From NCBI GenBank assembly GCA_963573385.1, contig CAUYLG010051967.1:78413-142412 (forward strand): a stretch of 64,000 nucleotides of DNA, in the 5' to 3' direction. The notes beneath the pieces were generated by a model that did not search any database, was not told the DNA's origin, and saw nothing but the letters and a program-made list of their open reading frames with translations. Origin of the DNA: Cacajao melanocephalus (taxonomy: Eukaryota; Chordata; Mammalia; Primates; Pitheciidae). A program made the translations under genes and the position numbers. Position 1 is the first letter of the stretch, and every line of letters starts with the position of its first letter. Below, piece by piece: positions 16,311-39,037 of this stretch.

Positions 16311-17231
16311 TTGGCCTGCCATGCCCACAGGGAAGGCCCCTGCCGGGACCATGTCAAACGGTGGTGTTCTGCTAGATTCTACCCTAAAGCGGCATTGTCC
16401 TCAAAGACAGACATTTTCTGAGCTAGTCTAGGAAATAACGTAGCTCCAGGGCAGTGTTAGAAGAGACTTCCCCTACAGCCTGTTTCTTTAGCACAAGAGT
16501 CTGATCAGAGCTAGCGATCTAGAATTCCTTCCTGACTTCCAGGAGAAGCATTTTGATTTGGGGCACATTCGTCTTCCCATCCTCATGGCCTCTCCCCACG
16601 CCTTTCACCCTGGAGAAAAGTAGGCTTTGCTTTTGTCCAGAGACTCTCCAACTGGAACCCACCTGCAGACCAACATAAACATCAACCTAGAGAATCTGCA
16701 AAGTTGGAGGAGGAAGGGGTGGGGTAGCGGGAGGGAAGGGAGGCAGGAGGAACAACTCAGTGCAGCTGCTTTCCTATGCTCCCTTCCACGTTGGAAGGTA
16801 GGGCTGTTGCAGAAGGGAGAAGCAGTAGTTTTGAAAACCAGAGAGCAGTCTGCACATGGAAGGCAGAATTTTTGTTCTGATGAGACATCAGTAGGGCAAT
16901 GACTGGTTTTCGTTATTTGAAAATAGTACAAGCACATTGTCAAATAATTTCACCTCGTAAACATGATGACCTAAGAGAAAAGCCTGAAAACCACCTGGAG
17001 GACCCATACCTTAAGAACTCTAGACAGAGGGTACACAAACAATTTATGAAGGTCACTTCTAACCCCAGTCTCTCAGCTGCTGCCTACCATTCTTCCAGGA
17101 CTGAAGTTGGGAGTGGTCTGTAGCACTGGAGCCACAGTGGAGAGATTGGAGTGGGGTGGTGGAATGGGGGTATAATCCTCCTTTTCTGTCAGTAAACAAA
17201 ATACTAACAAAACAATTAAAAATAAAAATGT
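16311..17231. other. Unique sequence, no gene recognised
   Basis: No repeat family seen. Small opposed frames at 16,605-16,943 carry no known domain. Contains a purine-rich patch (16,700-16,755). Confidence 0.5.
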
Positions 17232-17479
17232 GGCCGAACACAGTGGCTCACACCTGTAATCCCCAACACTTCGGAAGGCCGAGGCAGGCGGACCTGCCTG
17301 GTGGACTTGGTGAAACCCTGTCTCTACTAAAAAAAATACAAAAATTAGCCCTACTCGGGAGGCTGAGGAATGAGAATCACTGGAACCGTGGAGGCTGAGG
17401 TTGCAGTGAGCCCATATTGTACCACTACACTCCAGCCTGGGTGACAGAGCAAGACTCTCTGAAAAATAAAATGAAAACA
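17232..17479 (+). mobile_element. Alu, forward, internally deleted
   Basis: About 248 bases. The left arm lacks about 35 bases after 'ggcaggcgga', and the start of the right arm ('gctgggcgtggtggcg...') is deleted after 'aaaaattagcc'. Confidence 0.92.
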
Positions 17480-18514
17480 GAACCATTAAGAGGAAAGGAG
17501 AAATAGAAGTCAAGCCCTGGGGATGAAGCAATGACCGTAGTTGAGACTAAAGACCCTGCCGTCATTGAAAGAGAGTCCTGAGCAAATGGTATTGGAAGAA
17601 CTACACTTTAACTTTGTTCAGGCAAGGAGCCCTGAGACCTACCTGTTTTTTTTTTAAGCTTCAGTTGCCACATTTGTAAAGCAAGGACTTTGGATATGAT
17701 GGTTCCTAAACTGCCTCCAAGTTTGGAAACTTTGATTCTGAGATGCCAAGATATTTCCATCAAGTGATACCCAACTCTTCCATCTCAGTACCTTGTTAAT
17801 CATCTGACTAACTGCTCAGCTTTCCTGCTTTGGTGAGGTCATTACTGCCAGTTCCAAGTGCATTTGGCTGCCAGAGAGCAAACATTGTGTGTGTGAACCG
17901 GGGTCCATAGTGCTGTGACAATAGGTCTGGCACATTGCAGGGATGCTGATTTAACCTGAAACAGCACTCTAAACGCAGTGTTGTCTCCGATACACTATTC
18001 CGGGGCCTGGGCCTGGACAAAGTCTTCTAATTTGCTCTTAGGTGGCATCAATCTTCATTCTTCAGGCCTTTGAGGAACCAAGAATCAGAATCCCAATCTT
18101 ATACCTTGTACCTATCTTTTCATAAAGTTAACACGTCTACCCCTGCTGCTTTCAATCAGGTGGGATTTATTCCACCTGGACCATCATTAGCCAGCTTAAT
18201 AGCTGAAGTTGTACTTGATACGATCTAGGGTTGGGGCTGGACCCCATCCTCAGGAGGCACTTGCTGGGGCGATCTATGTATATCACTTGACTAACACAGT
18301 CACGGCAAATGGTCATGTTCTCTCATTAGCAGCCCACACATAGTTTCCAGAAGGCATCAGTAGCTCCTTATAGGTACCTCAAATCTGCAAGTCCCTAAAC
18401 AGACCCATAGGTTAGGGTGGGAATGGGGATTTTTTTTTCTTTTCCGTTATGTCTTACACAGCATTCTGAGTAGCATCACTGAGGCATACATAAAAGGTAG
18501 AAATAAAGAAAAGC
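17480..18514. other. Unique block, no gene recognised
   Basis: About 1 kb of ordinary composition with no repeat family recognised and no long frame. It includes a TGTGTGTG run at 17,887 and an 8-10 base T-run near 18,430. Confidence 0.5.
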
Positions 18515-18745
18515 ACCTTCAGCAGAGAGGCTGAAGACACAGGCTCCTGAGCTAGACTGTCCGGGCTTGAATCCTGGGTCTGCCACCTTCTTGCTGTGCT
18601 GTCTGACCTAGGGCAAGTTACTTCACCTCTCTGTGCCTCAGTGTCTTAAAAAACTATAGTGAGGATTAAATGAGATAATTTATGTGAATCACTATGAGCA
18701 ATGCCTGCCCCATACATATGCTACATAAGTGTGACTGTTATTGTG
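18515..18745 (+). repeat. MIR, forward, near full length
   Basis: 'cttgaatcctgggtctgcca', 'agggcaagttacttcacctc' and 'gaggattaaatgagataat' lie in order. The tRNA-derived 5' part is still recognisable as a relic, not a tRNA gene. Confidence 0.88.
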
Positions 18746-18794
18746 GCCAGTCCTATGGAAACTGACTTAGACATTTATTTAACATTGACTACAG

Positions 18795-19089
<295 letters not shown>

Positions 19090-19102
19090 ACATTAACTAC
19101 AG

Positions 19103-20308
19103 TTCTTTTTGAAAGGGAAAATACAGGAAATTACTGAGTTCTGCCACACTAGATTGTAACAAATGTCTGTGACTAGGGGTATGTAGGAGGAAGGAGATAA
19201 ACAGATGAATGGACCAGATCCTTGTTTCTTCTACTTCCTTCTATATAATTGTGTACTGCACCTGATTGCTTTAATTTTGGGGGGCAAAATCATATGAACT
19301 GGAAATCTCTCCATGTCAGAATATGTAGATCCACCTTATTATTGGTAACCGTTGCAGAGTATCACTTACTATAGATATACACTAGATTATTTACAGATTC
19401 CCGTGTGCTGATTGATACTGATCTAATGTCCACCGTGTACTGGATGTGTACTGTGTTTTAGCACCTAGGTGCTAAAGCAGGGTAGAGCACGGCTCACCAA
19501 GAGGTTTGTAATTTTGTGGGGGAATTCAAGTAAAACAATTAGAAACCAGTACAAGAACCTGTGTATAAAATCTTAAACTGGATTAAAACTAAGTGTCAGT
19601 GCTAGAGTAATACTCAGTGCTGGGTGAAAAGATCGGATTTAATAGGAAATAACAATATATTGTATGCATATACTGGAGCGGAGGGGCCGGCTCGTGGATG
19701 CTCTGGCTGGAGTAGGGAGGAAATTTACCCTCTAGTTCTTCCAGCCTCCCTGAAAACTTAAGACAAGAAGGACAAGTCTAGACTCCCTTGACAAGCTACA
19801 ACACAGAAGCACGCGGGTGTCTCGGCAGGAGGTGGAATGCAGCAGGCCTAGGTGCTCTCCTGCAACTGGCTCAGCATGTGGGCAGCACCTTCCTCCCAAA
19901 GCACAGGGGTGCAGGGAAGAGTTCCCACTCCCACCTTCTGGTAGAGGCCGTGTTGTCTTCCCTGAAGCACAAATGGTGCCAGTCCTTCAAGGTACCGTGA
20001 CTCTGCTGAAGGAGCTGGAATGAGAGCTCCCTTTTTTTTGAGGTCTTTAATCCTTTGATTGGCCTGATTCCTTGGGAAGAACTCACAGGATTGTGAGAAC
20101 AGTTGCCCCACAGGGCCGAGCTGGGGACATTCTGTGCCTAGGTATTCATAAGCCAAGGCTGTATTTCTTTTACCCCACCCGTAAGCACTAATCACTCACC
20201 TAAACCTGTAACACCTGGTTACCACAGGGAATTGGGTTGTGTCAAAGCCCACACGTAACATTCCTTCTGCAGGGCCCTGCCCAGCAGCATTTGGGGTACA
20301 TTAATTGT
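19103..20308. other. Unique block, no gene recognised
   Basis: About 1.2 kb. The part near 19,420-19,660 ('caccgtgtactggatgtgta', 'ttgtgggggaattcaag') may be a very old L2 fragment, but I cannot confirm it. Opposed frames near 19,800-20,190 show no domain. Confidence 0.45.
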
Positions 20309-20320
20309 GGTAAACCTTTT

Positions 20321-20624
20321 TCTTTTTTTTTTTTTTTGAGATGGAGTCTCACTTTGGCTTCCAGGCTGGAGTACAGTGGTACATTCTTGGCTCACTGCAG
20401 CCTCCGCCTCCCAGGTTCAAGTGATTCTCCTGCCTCAGCCTTCTGAATAGCTGGGATTACAGGGTAGGTGCCTACCACCAAGCCCGGGTAATTTTTGTAT
20501 TTTTAATAGAGAAGGGGTTTCACCATGTTGGCCAGGCTGGTCTCAAACTCCTGACCTCAAGTGATCTGCCCACCTTGGCCTCCCAAAGTGTTGGGCTTAC
20601 AGGCGTCAGCCACTGCGCCCGGCT
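20321..20624 (-). mobile_element. Alu, full dimer, reverse
   Basis: TSD GGTAAACCTTTT (20309-20320) against GGTCAACCTTTT (20627-20638), one mismatch. Confidence 0.96.
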
Positions 20625-20781
20625 GAGGTCAACCTTTTGACCCCTAACCATATCTACTTATACTTCCACACTCTCCATACTCATGGGATATTTAATAATT
20701 AATTCCTAGAAAAATATATTTTTATGTAGCTCTGTGCAAAGCAGGGGTTTGGAAAGTTGGGGTGGGAAGGTTGTAAGACCT

Positions 20782-21059
20782 GGCCAGGCATGGTGGCTCA
20801 CACCTGTAATTCTAGCCCTTTGGGAGGCTGAGGTAGATTGCCTGAGCCCAGGAGTTCGAGATTAGCCTCGGCAACATAGTAAGAAACCCTCTCTATGAAA
20901 AGTTTGAAAATTAGCTGGTTGTGGTGGCACGTGTCTGTCATCCCAGCTACTTGGGAGGCTGAGACAGGAGGATCACAGGAGCCTGGTTGCAGTGAGCCAT
21001 GAACACTCCAGCCTGGAACAGAGCCAGCAGACTCTGCCTCATGAATAGATTTAAAAAAA
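20782..21059 (+). mobile_element. Alu (AluJ-like), forward
   Basis: Diverged copy with a 'ggcaacatagtaagaaaccc' AluJ-type segment and small deletions in both arms. The A-tail is broken. Confidence 0.92.
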
Positions 21060-21324
21060 TGTTTTTAAAAATAAAAGTGAGACCTGTCCCTGCCCTTGAG
21101 AGCTTACAACCTCAGTATATACAAAAAGACAACACAGTAGATCCTGAAGTGTCAAGGTAGGTGACGGACAGTATGTCCAGTGGGAGAGCAGAGAAGCAAG
21201 CCCTGGAAGGCAATGGAGGCCTCGTGGGGAGGAGTCACAGTGAATGGAGAGAGGTGTCGGTCCCCACCTCCCAAATACTCTGTGCCAGCAGTGCCTTCTG
21301 GCAGCCCTGAGGAGTTAGTTCAAT
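21060..21324. other. Unique spacer
   Basis: About 265 bases between two Alus. The part 21,060-21,130 is A-rich then ordinary. No gene or repeat recognised. Confidence 0.45.
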
Positions 21325-21337
21325 AAAATAGGGTGAG

Positions 21338-21461
21338 GGCCGGGCGTGGTGGCTCATGCCTGTAATCCAAGCACTTTGGAGGCCAAGGTGGGCGGATCAC
21401 CTGAGGTCGGGAGTTCAAGACTAGCCTGACCAACATGGTGAAACCCCATCTTTAAAAAAAA
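21338..21461 (+). mobile_element. Free left Alu monomer with its own tail and TSD
   Basis: About 115 bases of left arm only ('ggccgggcgtggtggctcat' to 'gaaaccccatctt') run straight into an A12 tail. The TSD AAAATAGGGTGA is perfect (21325-21336 and 21462-21473; the second copy overlaps the tail). This is a separate retroposition of a left-arm RNA, the size of processed scAlu RNA, and not a damaged dimer. Confidence 0.92.
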
Positions 21462-21539
21462 AAAATAGGGTGACCCAGCTTGGCAACCAGATCAATATTT
21501 TGCTTACAGATTCACAGAAAGTCGGTGCTTCCCTGATCA

Positions 21540-22808
<1,269 letters not shown>

Positions 22809-23107
22809 CTTTTTTTTTTTTTTTTTTGAGACAGAGTCTCACTTTGTCAACCAGGCTGGAGTGCGGTGGTGAGCCCTTGGCTCACTGCAACCTCCGCCTC
22901 CTAGGTTCAAGCAGTTCTCCTGCCTCAGCCTCCGGAGTAGCTAGGATTACATGGATGTGCCACCATGCCCAGCTAATTTTTATATTTTTAGTACAGACAA
23001 GGTTTCACCATGTTAGCCAGGCCGGTCTTGAACTCCTGACCTCGTGATCTGCCTGCCTCAGCCTCCTAAAGTGCTGGGATTACAGGTGAGAGCCACCATG
23101 CCTGGCC
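22809..23107 (-). mobile_element. Alu, full dimer, reverse
   Basis: 17-T tail, complete arms, tandem behind the previous Alu and inside the L1. Confidence 0.95.
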
Positions 23108-23825
23108 AGAATTTCTTTCCTTTCTAAGCCTGAATAATACTCCGTTGTATTAGTATATCACATTTTGCTAATCCATTCATCTGCAGATGAACAGTGGGTT
23201 GTTTCTAACTTTTAGCTATTGTGAATATGCTGCTATGAACATTGAAGTATAGGTACCTGAGTCCTTTCTTTCAATTTTTTGGGGTACACACTTAGGAATG
23301 AATTTGCTAAGTCATATGGTAATTCTCTGTTTAACTTTTTGAGGAACTGCCAAGCTGTTTTCCACAGTGGCTGCATCGTTTACATTCTCACCAGTCATGT
23401 GTGAGAATTTCAATTTCTCCATATCCTTGCCAAAACTTGCTTTTTTTTCTTCTTTCATTTTTTCCAAATAGTCATCCTAATAGGTAAGAGGTTGTGTCTC
23501 ATTTTGCTTTGATTTGCATTTGTCTAATGACTAGTGACATTGCGCCTCTTTTCTCGTGCTTGTTGGCTATTCGTGTATCTTCTTTGTCTTCTTTCTCTTT
23601 TTGTTTTTGTTTTTTTTTTTCTTTTTTAGCACTCAGAAAATGATTTGGTTCCAATGCAACTTGTATCTTCTTTGAAGAAATGTCTACCCTAGTTCTTTCC
23701 CTTTTTTTGAATTGGGTTGTTTTGTTCTCTCATTTTTAAAAAATATTCTGGATATTAATTCCTTAAGAGAAATATTATTTACAAATATTTTTTCCCATTC
23801 TGTAGGCTGTATTTTCACTCTTTTA
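23108..23825 (-). mobile_element. L1 distal ORF2/3' region, reverse
   Basis: 'aatccattcatctgcagatg', 'gctgctatgaacattgaag' and 'ttctggatattaattcctta' are antisense old-L1 landmarks. A T-rich insertion (23,600-23,628) interrupts it. Confidence 0.85.
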
Positions 23826-24881
<1,056 letters not shown>

Positions 24882-24894
24882 AGAAGTATATAGG

Positions 24895-25023
24895 GACTGG
24901 GTGCAGTGATTGACACCTGTAATCCCAGCACTTTGCCAGGCCAATGCGGAAGGATAGCTTGAACCCAAGAATTCTAGACCAGCCTAGGCAATATGACCAG
25001 ATCCTGTCTCTATTTTTTAAAAA
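24895..25023 (+). mobile_element. Left-arm-only Alu (FLAM/AluJ-like), forward
   Basis: Left arm alone, diverged, ending 'cctgtctctattttttaaa'. A third copy of the target (AGAAGTGTAT, 25024-25033) closes it, so it looks like an independent insertion at the same site. Confidence 0.85.
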
Positions 25024-25033
25024 AGAAGTGTAT

Positions 25034-25603
25034 GATTTCTTTCAAGCTCTTGCCTTACACCATTCCCTCAAAGAGAAGAAGAATTAGGAGAAAAAGTCGT
25101 AAACACAAAGGAATTTAATGTTACGGTGCCCTGCGTTTGAATGCTCCGAAGAGAGCAACACTCTGGAGGTGCCAATTTTCAGATGAGCATTTAAAATGTC
25201 AGGGTTGGACAAACATTTTATTCTGTCTTGAACTCATCCCCCCTTGATATCTTAGGTACAATCATTCTCTATATTTTCTCTCTGTGCTACTAAATTTAGA
25301 GGACCCAAGTCAGGATTAGTAGGAGACTGATTTTGTGTGTGTTTGGCCTTTAACTGTAGAAGAAAAAGAACTGCAACGGATAAATTCAGATTCAGGAATG
25401 AATGTGAACTGGTAATTAAACAGGCAGGAATGGGTAAGCTATCTGGGACAGTGCAAAGGCCTTTCTGACCAGCTCAGACAGTGTGTGTGTGGCCGGGGGA
25501 AGCACAAGTGGATAGGTGGGGTGGGGCCGAATTATGGAGGATTTTTAAATGACCAGGCAAAGGAATGTGTACTTGATTTAGTAGACAGTAAAACTCAAAA
25601 ATG
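25034..25603. other. Unique sequence, possibly ancient repeat at the end
   Basis: No gene seen. The stretch 25,495-25,600, continuing after the Alu at 25,900-26,000, has the look of an old mammalian interspersed repeat ('ggaggatttttaaatgacc'), but I cannot name the family. Confidence 0.4.
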
Positions 25604-25899
<296 letters not shown>

Positions 25900-27477
25900 T
25901 CAAAAGTTTCTAAATGACATGATTTTTTTTTTTTAATGGAGGAGTGGAGCAGTTTTTTAGGTAGGTTGGTTCAGGAAGGGATGCAATATAGATTAGAGGG
26001 CAGGCATTGATTCAGTTCTCAGAGAACTTCCCTGGAAAAAAAAGTCATAGATCTTTGCCCCAAGCCCAATGCCAGGCTGAGATGTAATTCACAACCTTTC
26101 TGATTGACATCTACTGACAGAAAATACACTGGATCTAAGATCCTGTGAGATCTTGCCCAAGTTTAGCCCGGCCCACTAACCTTTCGTGCTAATGGCATGA
26201 ATTGCCCACACTTGGTTCTGGTTTGGGCTGGCCTCCCCGGCTTGCCTCACTGTGGTGTCTTGTTTCCAAAGCTTCCGCACTCCAGAAAGGGCTGTAACTT
26301 TAGTTTCCACATTTTTACAAAAGGTCAGGTTTTCTAAAGCTGTTAGTGGATCAACTGGGATTTGTCTGTGTTGATGAAGGTGCATGAAAACAGGGGGGAC
26401 ATTGCAGTTGACCTTCGGAGCCTTCTCCCCACCCACGCCCCCACCCCCATCTCCATTCCCCTAACGCTGAGCCTCCTCAGGACCTACTACTCTTCAGTGT
26501 TCTCCCACATCCCACACTGCTGAAAATTACCTGTGACTCATACAAGTGGTTCAAGCTGCTCCGTCCCAGACAGGAATGTTGAGTCTTGCCAGTTGACATG
26601 TTGGGGTCACAAGAAAGAGAGAGCCAGTGTCCTGTGGGCTGGAATCAGGGCAGATGCACAGACACCCCGTGAACATTCCAGACTGCAGGGCTGGAGAATG
26701 GCCTGAGAGGAGCCGTTAGGCTGATTTCCCTGTGGTCAGAGGCTAGCTGCAATTTTACCCTCCCTTCCCTGCCCAAACACTCCTGACATTGGAATTTCAT
26801 CAGATGGCTACCGTGTTTGGTTTTCAACCAGGACAAACAAAGAAAAGAGATTTGTTTTCCTGTCTGCTTTTGCTGAATGGAATCTCTGATTCTACTTACC
26901 AGCGTGCCTTACACACCCTGGGGCTGGTTAGGACTTTGAAGCCTGAGCACACAGGACTCTCAGCTTTACTGAATCTTTTTCCATATCCTGAGCCTGAGTT
27001 CAAACTTCATCCTCCCAGACCCCCACCTCCCTTCAATCTCTGATTAATTCTCCAGTCAACTCCCTGCTAATGGTCTACCCACAAATTGCTATTTCAGCTG
27101 AACTTCCCGAAAACTTGAGCATCCCTACCAAATTTCTTGGGCTTCCTTCACAACCTGGTTATCTTCTCATCTGCATGACTTTCTGGAATAATTTTGAAGT
27201 GTTAAAAAATAATCTCCTCTAATTTTCAAGGGCATGCAGGAAGCTCAGCCCCTAAGGAACATTGAAGAAATCTGGAGTTCTACCCTGTTTATACCTGAAT
27301 CTAGCCTTCCAGGAGTTTCAGATAGTTTCCTGGAAATAATTTGTGCTTTGTGGTTTTCACCTTTTTCTCTTAACTGAAAATGGGGTGAGGAGGAAGAAAG
27401 GGGATTGTGAATTACAATTACAAACAGTACACACAGGGACAGTCTTTGCATTTCTGATTTCTGATCCCAGGGATCAG
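25900..27477. other. Alu-free unique block
   Basis: About 1.6 kb with no recognised family. An 86-codon minus frame (26,436-26,176) has no identifiable domain. Nothing supports an exon. Confidence 0.45.
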
Positions 27478-27491
27478 GAGGTAGAAGCAAG

Positions 27492-28458
<967 letters not shown>

Positions 28459-28467
28459 AGAAGCAGT

Positions 28468-28761
<294 letters not shown>

Positions 28762-28770
28762 AGAAGCAGT

Positions 28771-29056
28771 TTTCCTGCTGATAGAAAGCAGTGGCCCACT
28801 CTGCTATAATTACAACTGAAGAGTCACTTTCTTTAGAAAACTCTATTTTCAGATGTTTACCACTTTCTTTAAAAAGGGAAAAAAAATTTACCTCAAAGGC
28901 AGGCAGTCCCCAGGGCATTTCTAGTCTGCTGGGGAAGGAACCTAGAGCGGTTTGGTAAAATTCCATCTTGCTATCTTGGTGTTAGTTACCTAAGGGCAGG
29001 AACTGAGGTGGAGCTTTGGTGACAGCGGGAGCTGAAGAGTCTTCTTTTTCATCATC
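28771..29056. other. Unique spacer
   Basis: Ordinary composition, no repeat or gene recognised. Confidence 0.45.
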
Positions 29057-29592
<536 letters not shown>

Positions 29593-29719
29593 GCTGGACT
29601 GTCCATGAAGTTTTGAATAGGTTAATTGTGTGGAGAGATCTGGAAGACAGGATTCCTGGGTTTATTGTTCTCTCCCCACCGTGAGACCTGTGCTGTCTCC
29701 ACCCAGCTAGCATCGCAAG

Positions 29720-29925
29720 TGGCCAGTGGGGGACAGAGCCAGACTGCCATGGTGCAAATCCCAGGCTGCTAGTCTTGCAGACTGCTTACTGCTTGGGTGA
29801 ACTTGGGAAGCTCCTCACCTTTAGGCCTCATTTTTCCCACATGTAACATGAAGATAATAACCGGGCCTACCTCACAGGATCATTGTGAGGATTAAATGAA
29901 TTAGTATATGAAAAGGGTATCATTA
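29720..29925 (+). repeat. MIR, forward
   Basis: 'cagagccagactgccatgg', 'cacctttaggcctcattttt' and 'tgtgaggattaaatgaatta' follow MIR order. It abuts the LTR. Confidence 0.82.
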
Positions 29926-30040
29926 CCTGAAAGCAGTCTGGATCCAGACCCCAAGAGAGGGCTTTTTGGATCTCGTACAAGAATTCGGGGCTAGTCCATA
30001 AAGTAAGGAAGTCTCCTAGAGAAGTAAAGAAAACAAAAGA

Positions 30041-30403
<363 letters not shown>

Positions 30404-30404
30404 T

Positions 30405-30710
<306 letters not shown>

Positions 30711-31049
30711 TGATCATATGCTAATCAAAGGATGGGTTATTCATGAGTTCTCAGGGAGGGAGATGGAGATTTCTCCCCTCCCCCAACTGAGGACTCCTCT
30801 TCCTTTTAGACCATGTAGAGTAATTTCCAGGTGTTGCAATGGTATTTGCAAACTGTCATGGTGCTGGTGGGAGTGTCTTTTAGCATGCTAATGTATAATT
30901 AGTATATTGAGCAGTGAGGACAACCAGAGGTCACCTTCATCGCCATCTTGGTTTTGGTGGGTTTTGGCCGGCTTCCTTCCTGGATCCTGTTTTATCAGCA
31001 GGGTCTTTGTGACCTGTATCTTGTGTCAACCTCCTGTCTCATCCCGTAA

Positions 31050-31527
<478 letters not shown>

Positions 31528-31538
31528 GAGGAAATGCT

Positions 31539-32059
31539 ATTAACTGTTGTGTTGGTCACTCGGCACCAGAGTGAGGAAGACTGTCTATTGTGTGCCAGAC
31601 GCTCCCTGTAGGTGATGCTGTGAGGAGACGCAGAGGAAAGGAAAGACCTGGCTCCTTCCTATGTACCCTGAGATCTCTGTGAGGAGTCCTTCCCCTTCCC
31701 CTCCAGGAAAACTCCTCATACAGATTTCAGAGTACATATGAAGGGGAAAAATCCATACCCAGTTTTCCCTGGTGGAAAGCCGTCGTGACACAAAGGTCTG
31801 TCGGAGGCTCATGGGCCCTTCTCTACCCAGAGCACCATCTCAGCTCAGCCTGGGTATCCAATAAAGTGGTATAGGGATCCTGCAGGCTCTGACAAACTCA
31901 GCCTTGACCTTTGGATCCAGCTCCCTGTCCCCATGGCCAATCTTCTCACTCCTAGGCCTTTTGTCTGGCACAGGGTGTGAAAGAGGAGCTGGGGATGGTT
32001 GGGGGGCGGCAAGTGTGCGGCAGGGACAGGGCCAGGACAGGAAGGAGTTGGCCTAGCTG
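31539..32059. other. Unique spacer, no gene recognised
   Basis: About 520 bases, no repeat family recognised and no supported frame. Confidence 0.45.
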
Positions 32060-32060
32060 A

Positions 32061-32499
<439 letters not shown>

Positions 32500-32605
32500 C
32501 TATGTAAACCTGTCAAGGGCTACCTCAGTCTCACCTTCTCCGTGAAGCCTTCTCTGATTGCCCAAGTGACATCAGTCTCACTGTCCTAAGTTTCCTAGTT
32601 ATCTA
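32500..32605 (+). repeat. L2 fragment, forward
   Basis: 'ctccgtgaagccttctctga' followed by 'tttcctagttatctatttc' is L2 3'UTR sequence. Confidence 0.65.
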
Positions 32606-32649
32606 TTTCATTCATTTAAAAACTAGAAATGTACTTAATTATATTCTCG

Positions 32650-32790
32650 AAAAATATTTGAGCACCTATTCGATTGCAAGGCAGTTGGGGTGGGTGTTGG
32701 GGCATCCATAAAAGTACAGAACAGGATCTTCTAACAAGAAGCTTAAATTCTGAAAGGGTGAAAAAAATTCTAAAGGCATGGCCTTGAAAA
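32650..32790 (-). repeat. Possible L2 3' end, reverse
   Basis: 'tttgagcacctattcgattg' and 'aagaagcttaaattctg' fit the reverse L2 3' end, weakly. Confidence 0.45.
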
Positions 32791-32834
32791 TTCCCTATTG
32801 CCATATGTTGCTTTTCAGGTTGGATGCTATGATT

Positions 32835-33253
<419 letters not shown>

Positions 33254-33430
33254 TTTTATTTAACTCTTAATAGTACCCCATTTGGTAGATACTATTATCA
33301 TTATTATTCCTACTTTAGAGATGAGGAAACTAAGGGGCAGAAAGGTTGAGTGACTGCCCAGTGTCAGCTAGTGAGAAAGCCAGGATTTGAACCAGGCACC
33401 CTGACTCCATTGTTTATACCTTTAAGCACA
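33254..33430 (-). repeat. MIR, reverse, second half
   Basis: 'tagagatgaggaaactaag', 'tcagctagtgagaaagcc' and 'aggatttgaaccaggca' are in reverse-MIR order. Confidence 0.85.
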
Positions 33431-34329
<899 letters not shown>

Positions 34330-34470
34330 ATCTATTTATTTCATATTCATTGATCATCTACTTGGTACAGGAAGCTGTGGCTTCTTACCCATAATGATAG
34401 AATCTATCTCATTTAATCTTTAAAACAAATCTGGGTAAATGTATCCCACATGGTGGATCAAGCTCTGAGA
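34330..34470 (-). repeat. Probable MIR, reverse, diverged
   Basis: 'ttgatcatctacttggtac' and 'atctcatttaatctttaaaa' fit a reverse MIR weakly. Confidence 0.5.
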
Positions 34471-34891
34471 AGGTAGTTTATAGCAGAGTCTGCTCCTAAC
34501 AACTATACTGTCCTGCTATACTGTCCATGAGAGGTCCAGACAGTGAGGACCATTGAGAACAGAGGCCAAGGTCACTTTTGGCTTAGTTGACCAGAAGTAG
34601 CTTGCTGGAAAAGGTTCTTGTAGATGTTCCCTCTTCTAATACCTTACCCAGTGCTTCCTTTTTCTTCAATGTAGCCTCCAGAGAACTCCCAAATTAATTT
34701 TTCTAAGATACAGCTGTGATCACCATGAACTCCTCTGCTCAAAAACCTTCAGTAATTCCCCTAAAATTCCCAAACTACTCTTCAGCCTGAAATGCAAGGT
34801 CCCGACTTCACCTGGCTTTCTGACCTTCTCTCTGTCTCTTCCCTCTCCCTATGTTCTTGCCAAATAGAACTATATGCTAGTCCGCATGTAG

Positions 34892-35118
<227 letters not shown>

Positions 35119-35173
35119 GCCTTTTCCTCATCTTTGTCTCTCCAACTCTCACCATCCTTCAGTGTTCAGCTTA

Positions 35174-35885
<712 letters not shown>

Positions 35886-36116
35886 AATACGTAAGCAGAA
35901 GGATTGGAATGTGCAGGGCCCTTCTCTGCCAATCTTCCTTTGAAGTGCCCATACCTTTACACATAGGTTTAGAGCTCTACAAAGCTCAGATAGAAGTGAA
36001 CCCAGCAGGGTAACTTTGTAGAGAACAATGAGACAATTGTCATAGTACATTGTAGAGGAAGAGGATGGGACACAGAGTTCAGGGTGGGGGTGGAGGAAGG
36101 GCTGATAGCAATGAAT
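35886..36116. other. Unique spacer
   Basis: No gene or repeat recognised. Confidence 0.45.
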
Positions 36117-36127
36117 TTCATTCTTTG

Positions 36128-38001
<1,874 letters not shown>

Positions 38002-38095
38002 GACAAACAAAAACAATGGCCCGTAAACAAATAGAATCCTGAGCATTTCCCAGATTTTCTTGTAAAAGTTGTCTTCCACTCTTTAGGTAGCACTA

Positions 38096-38116
38096 TTCTT
38101 TCTTTCTTTCTTTCTC
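38096..38116. repeat. (TTTC)n
   Basis: Short TTTC run continuing into the Alu T-tail. Confidence 0.85.
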
Positions 38117-38417
38117 TTTTTTTTTTTTTTTTTTTGAGACAGAGTCTCATTCTGTCACCCAGGCTGGAGTACAATGACGAGATCTCGACTCACTGCAACC
38201 TCTGCCTCCTGGGTTCAAGCAATTCTCTGCCTCAGCCTGAGTAGCTGGCATTACAGGCACCCACCACCATGCCCAGCGAATTTTTATATTTTTAGTAGAG
38301 ATGGGGTTTGGGGTTTCACCATATTGGCCAGGCTGGTCTTGAACTCCTGACCTCATGATCCACCTGCCTCAGCTTCCAAAGTCCTGGGGTTACAGGCATG
38401 AGCCACTGCACCCGGCC
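38117..38417 (-). mobile_element. Alu, full dimer, reverse
   Basis: A small internal duplication 'ggggtttggggtttcacc' near 38,305. Confidence 0.95.
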
Positions 38418-38420
38418 ACA

Positions 38421-38509
38421 CTTTCCTTCCTTCCTTTTTTCCTTCCTTCCTTCCTTCCTTCCTTTGTTGCTCCTCCCTCCTCCTTCCTTTCCTTTTCTTT
38501 TTCTTTCTT

Positions 38510-38518
<9 letters not shown>
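38421..38518. repeat. Polypyrimidine tract with (TTCC)n
   Basis: Almost uninterrupted T/C for about 95 bases, with TTCC units at 38,425-38,463. Confidence 0.9.
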
Positions 38519-39027
<509 letters not shown>

Positions 39028-39037
39028 CTTCAAAACC

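Noticed and set aside
18515..18745. tRNA-like gene
   Set aside because: The tRNA-related 5' part belongs to a MIR SINE. The fold and A/B boxes are not intact enough for a tRNA gene.
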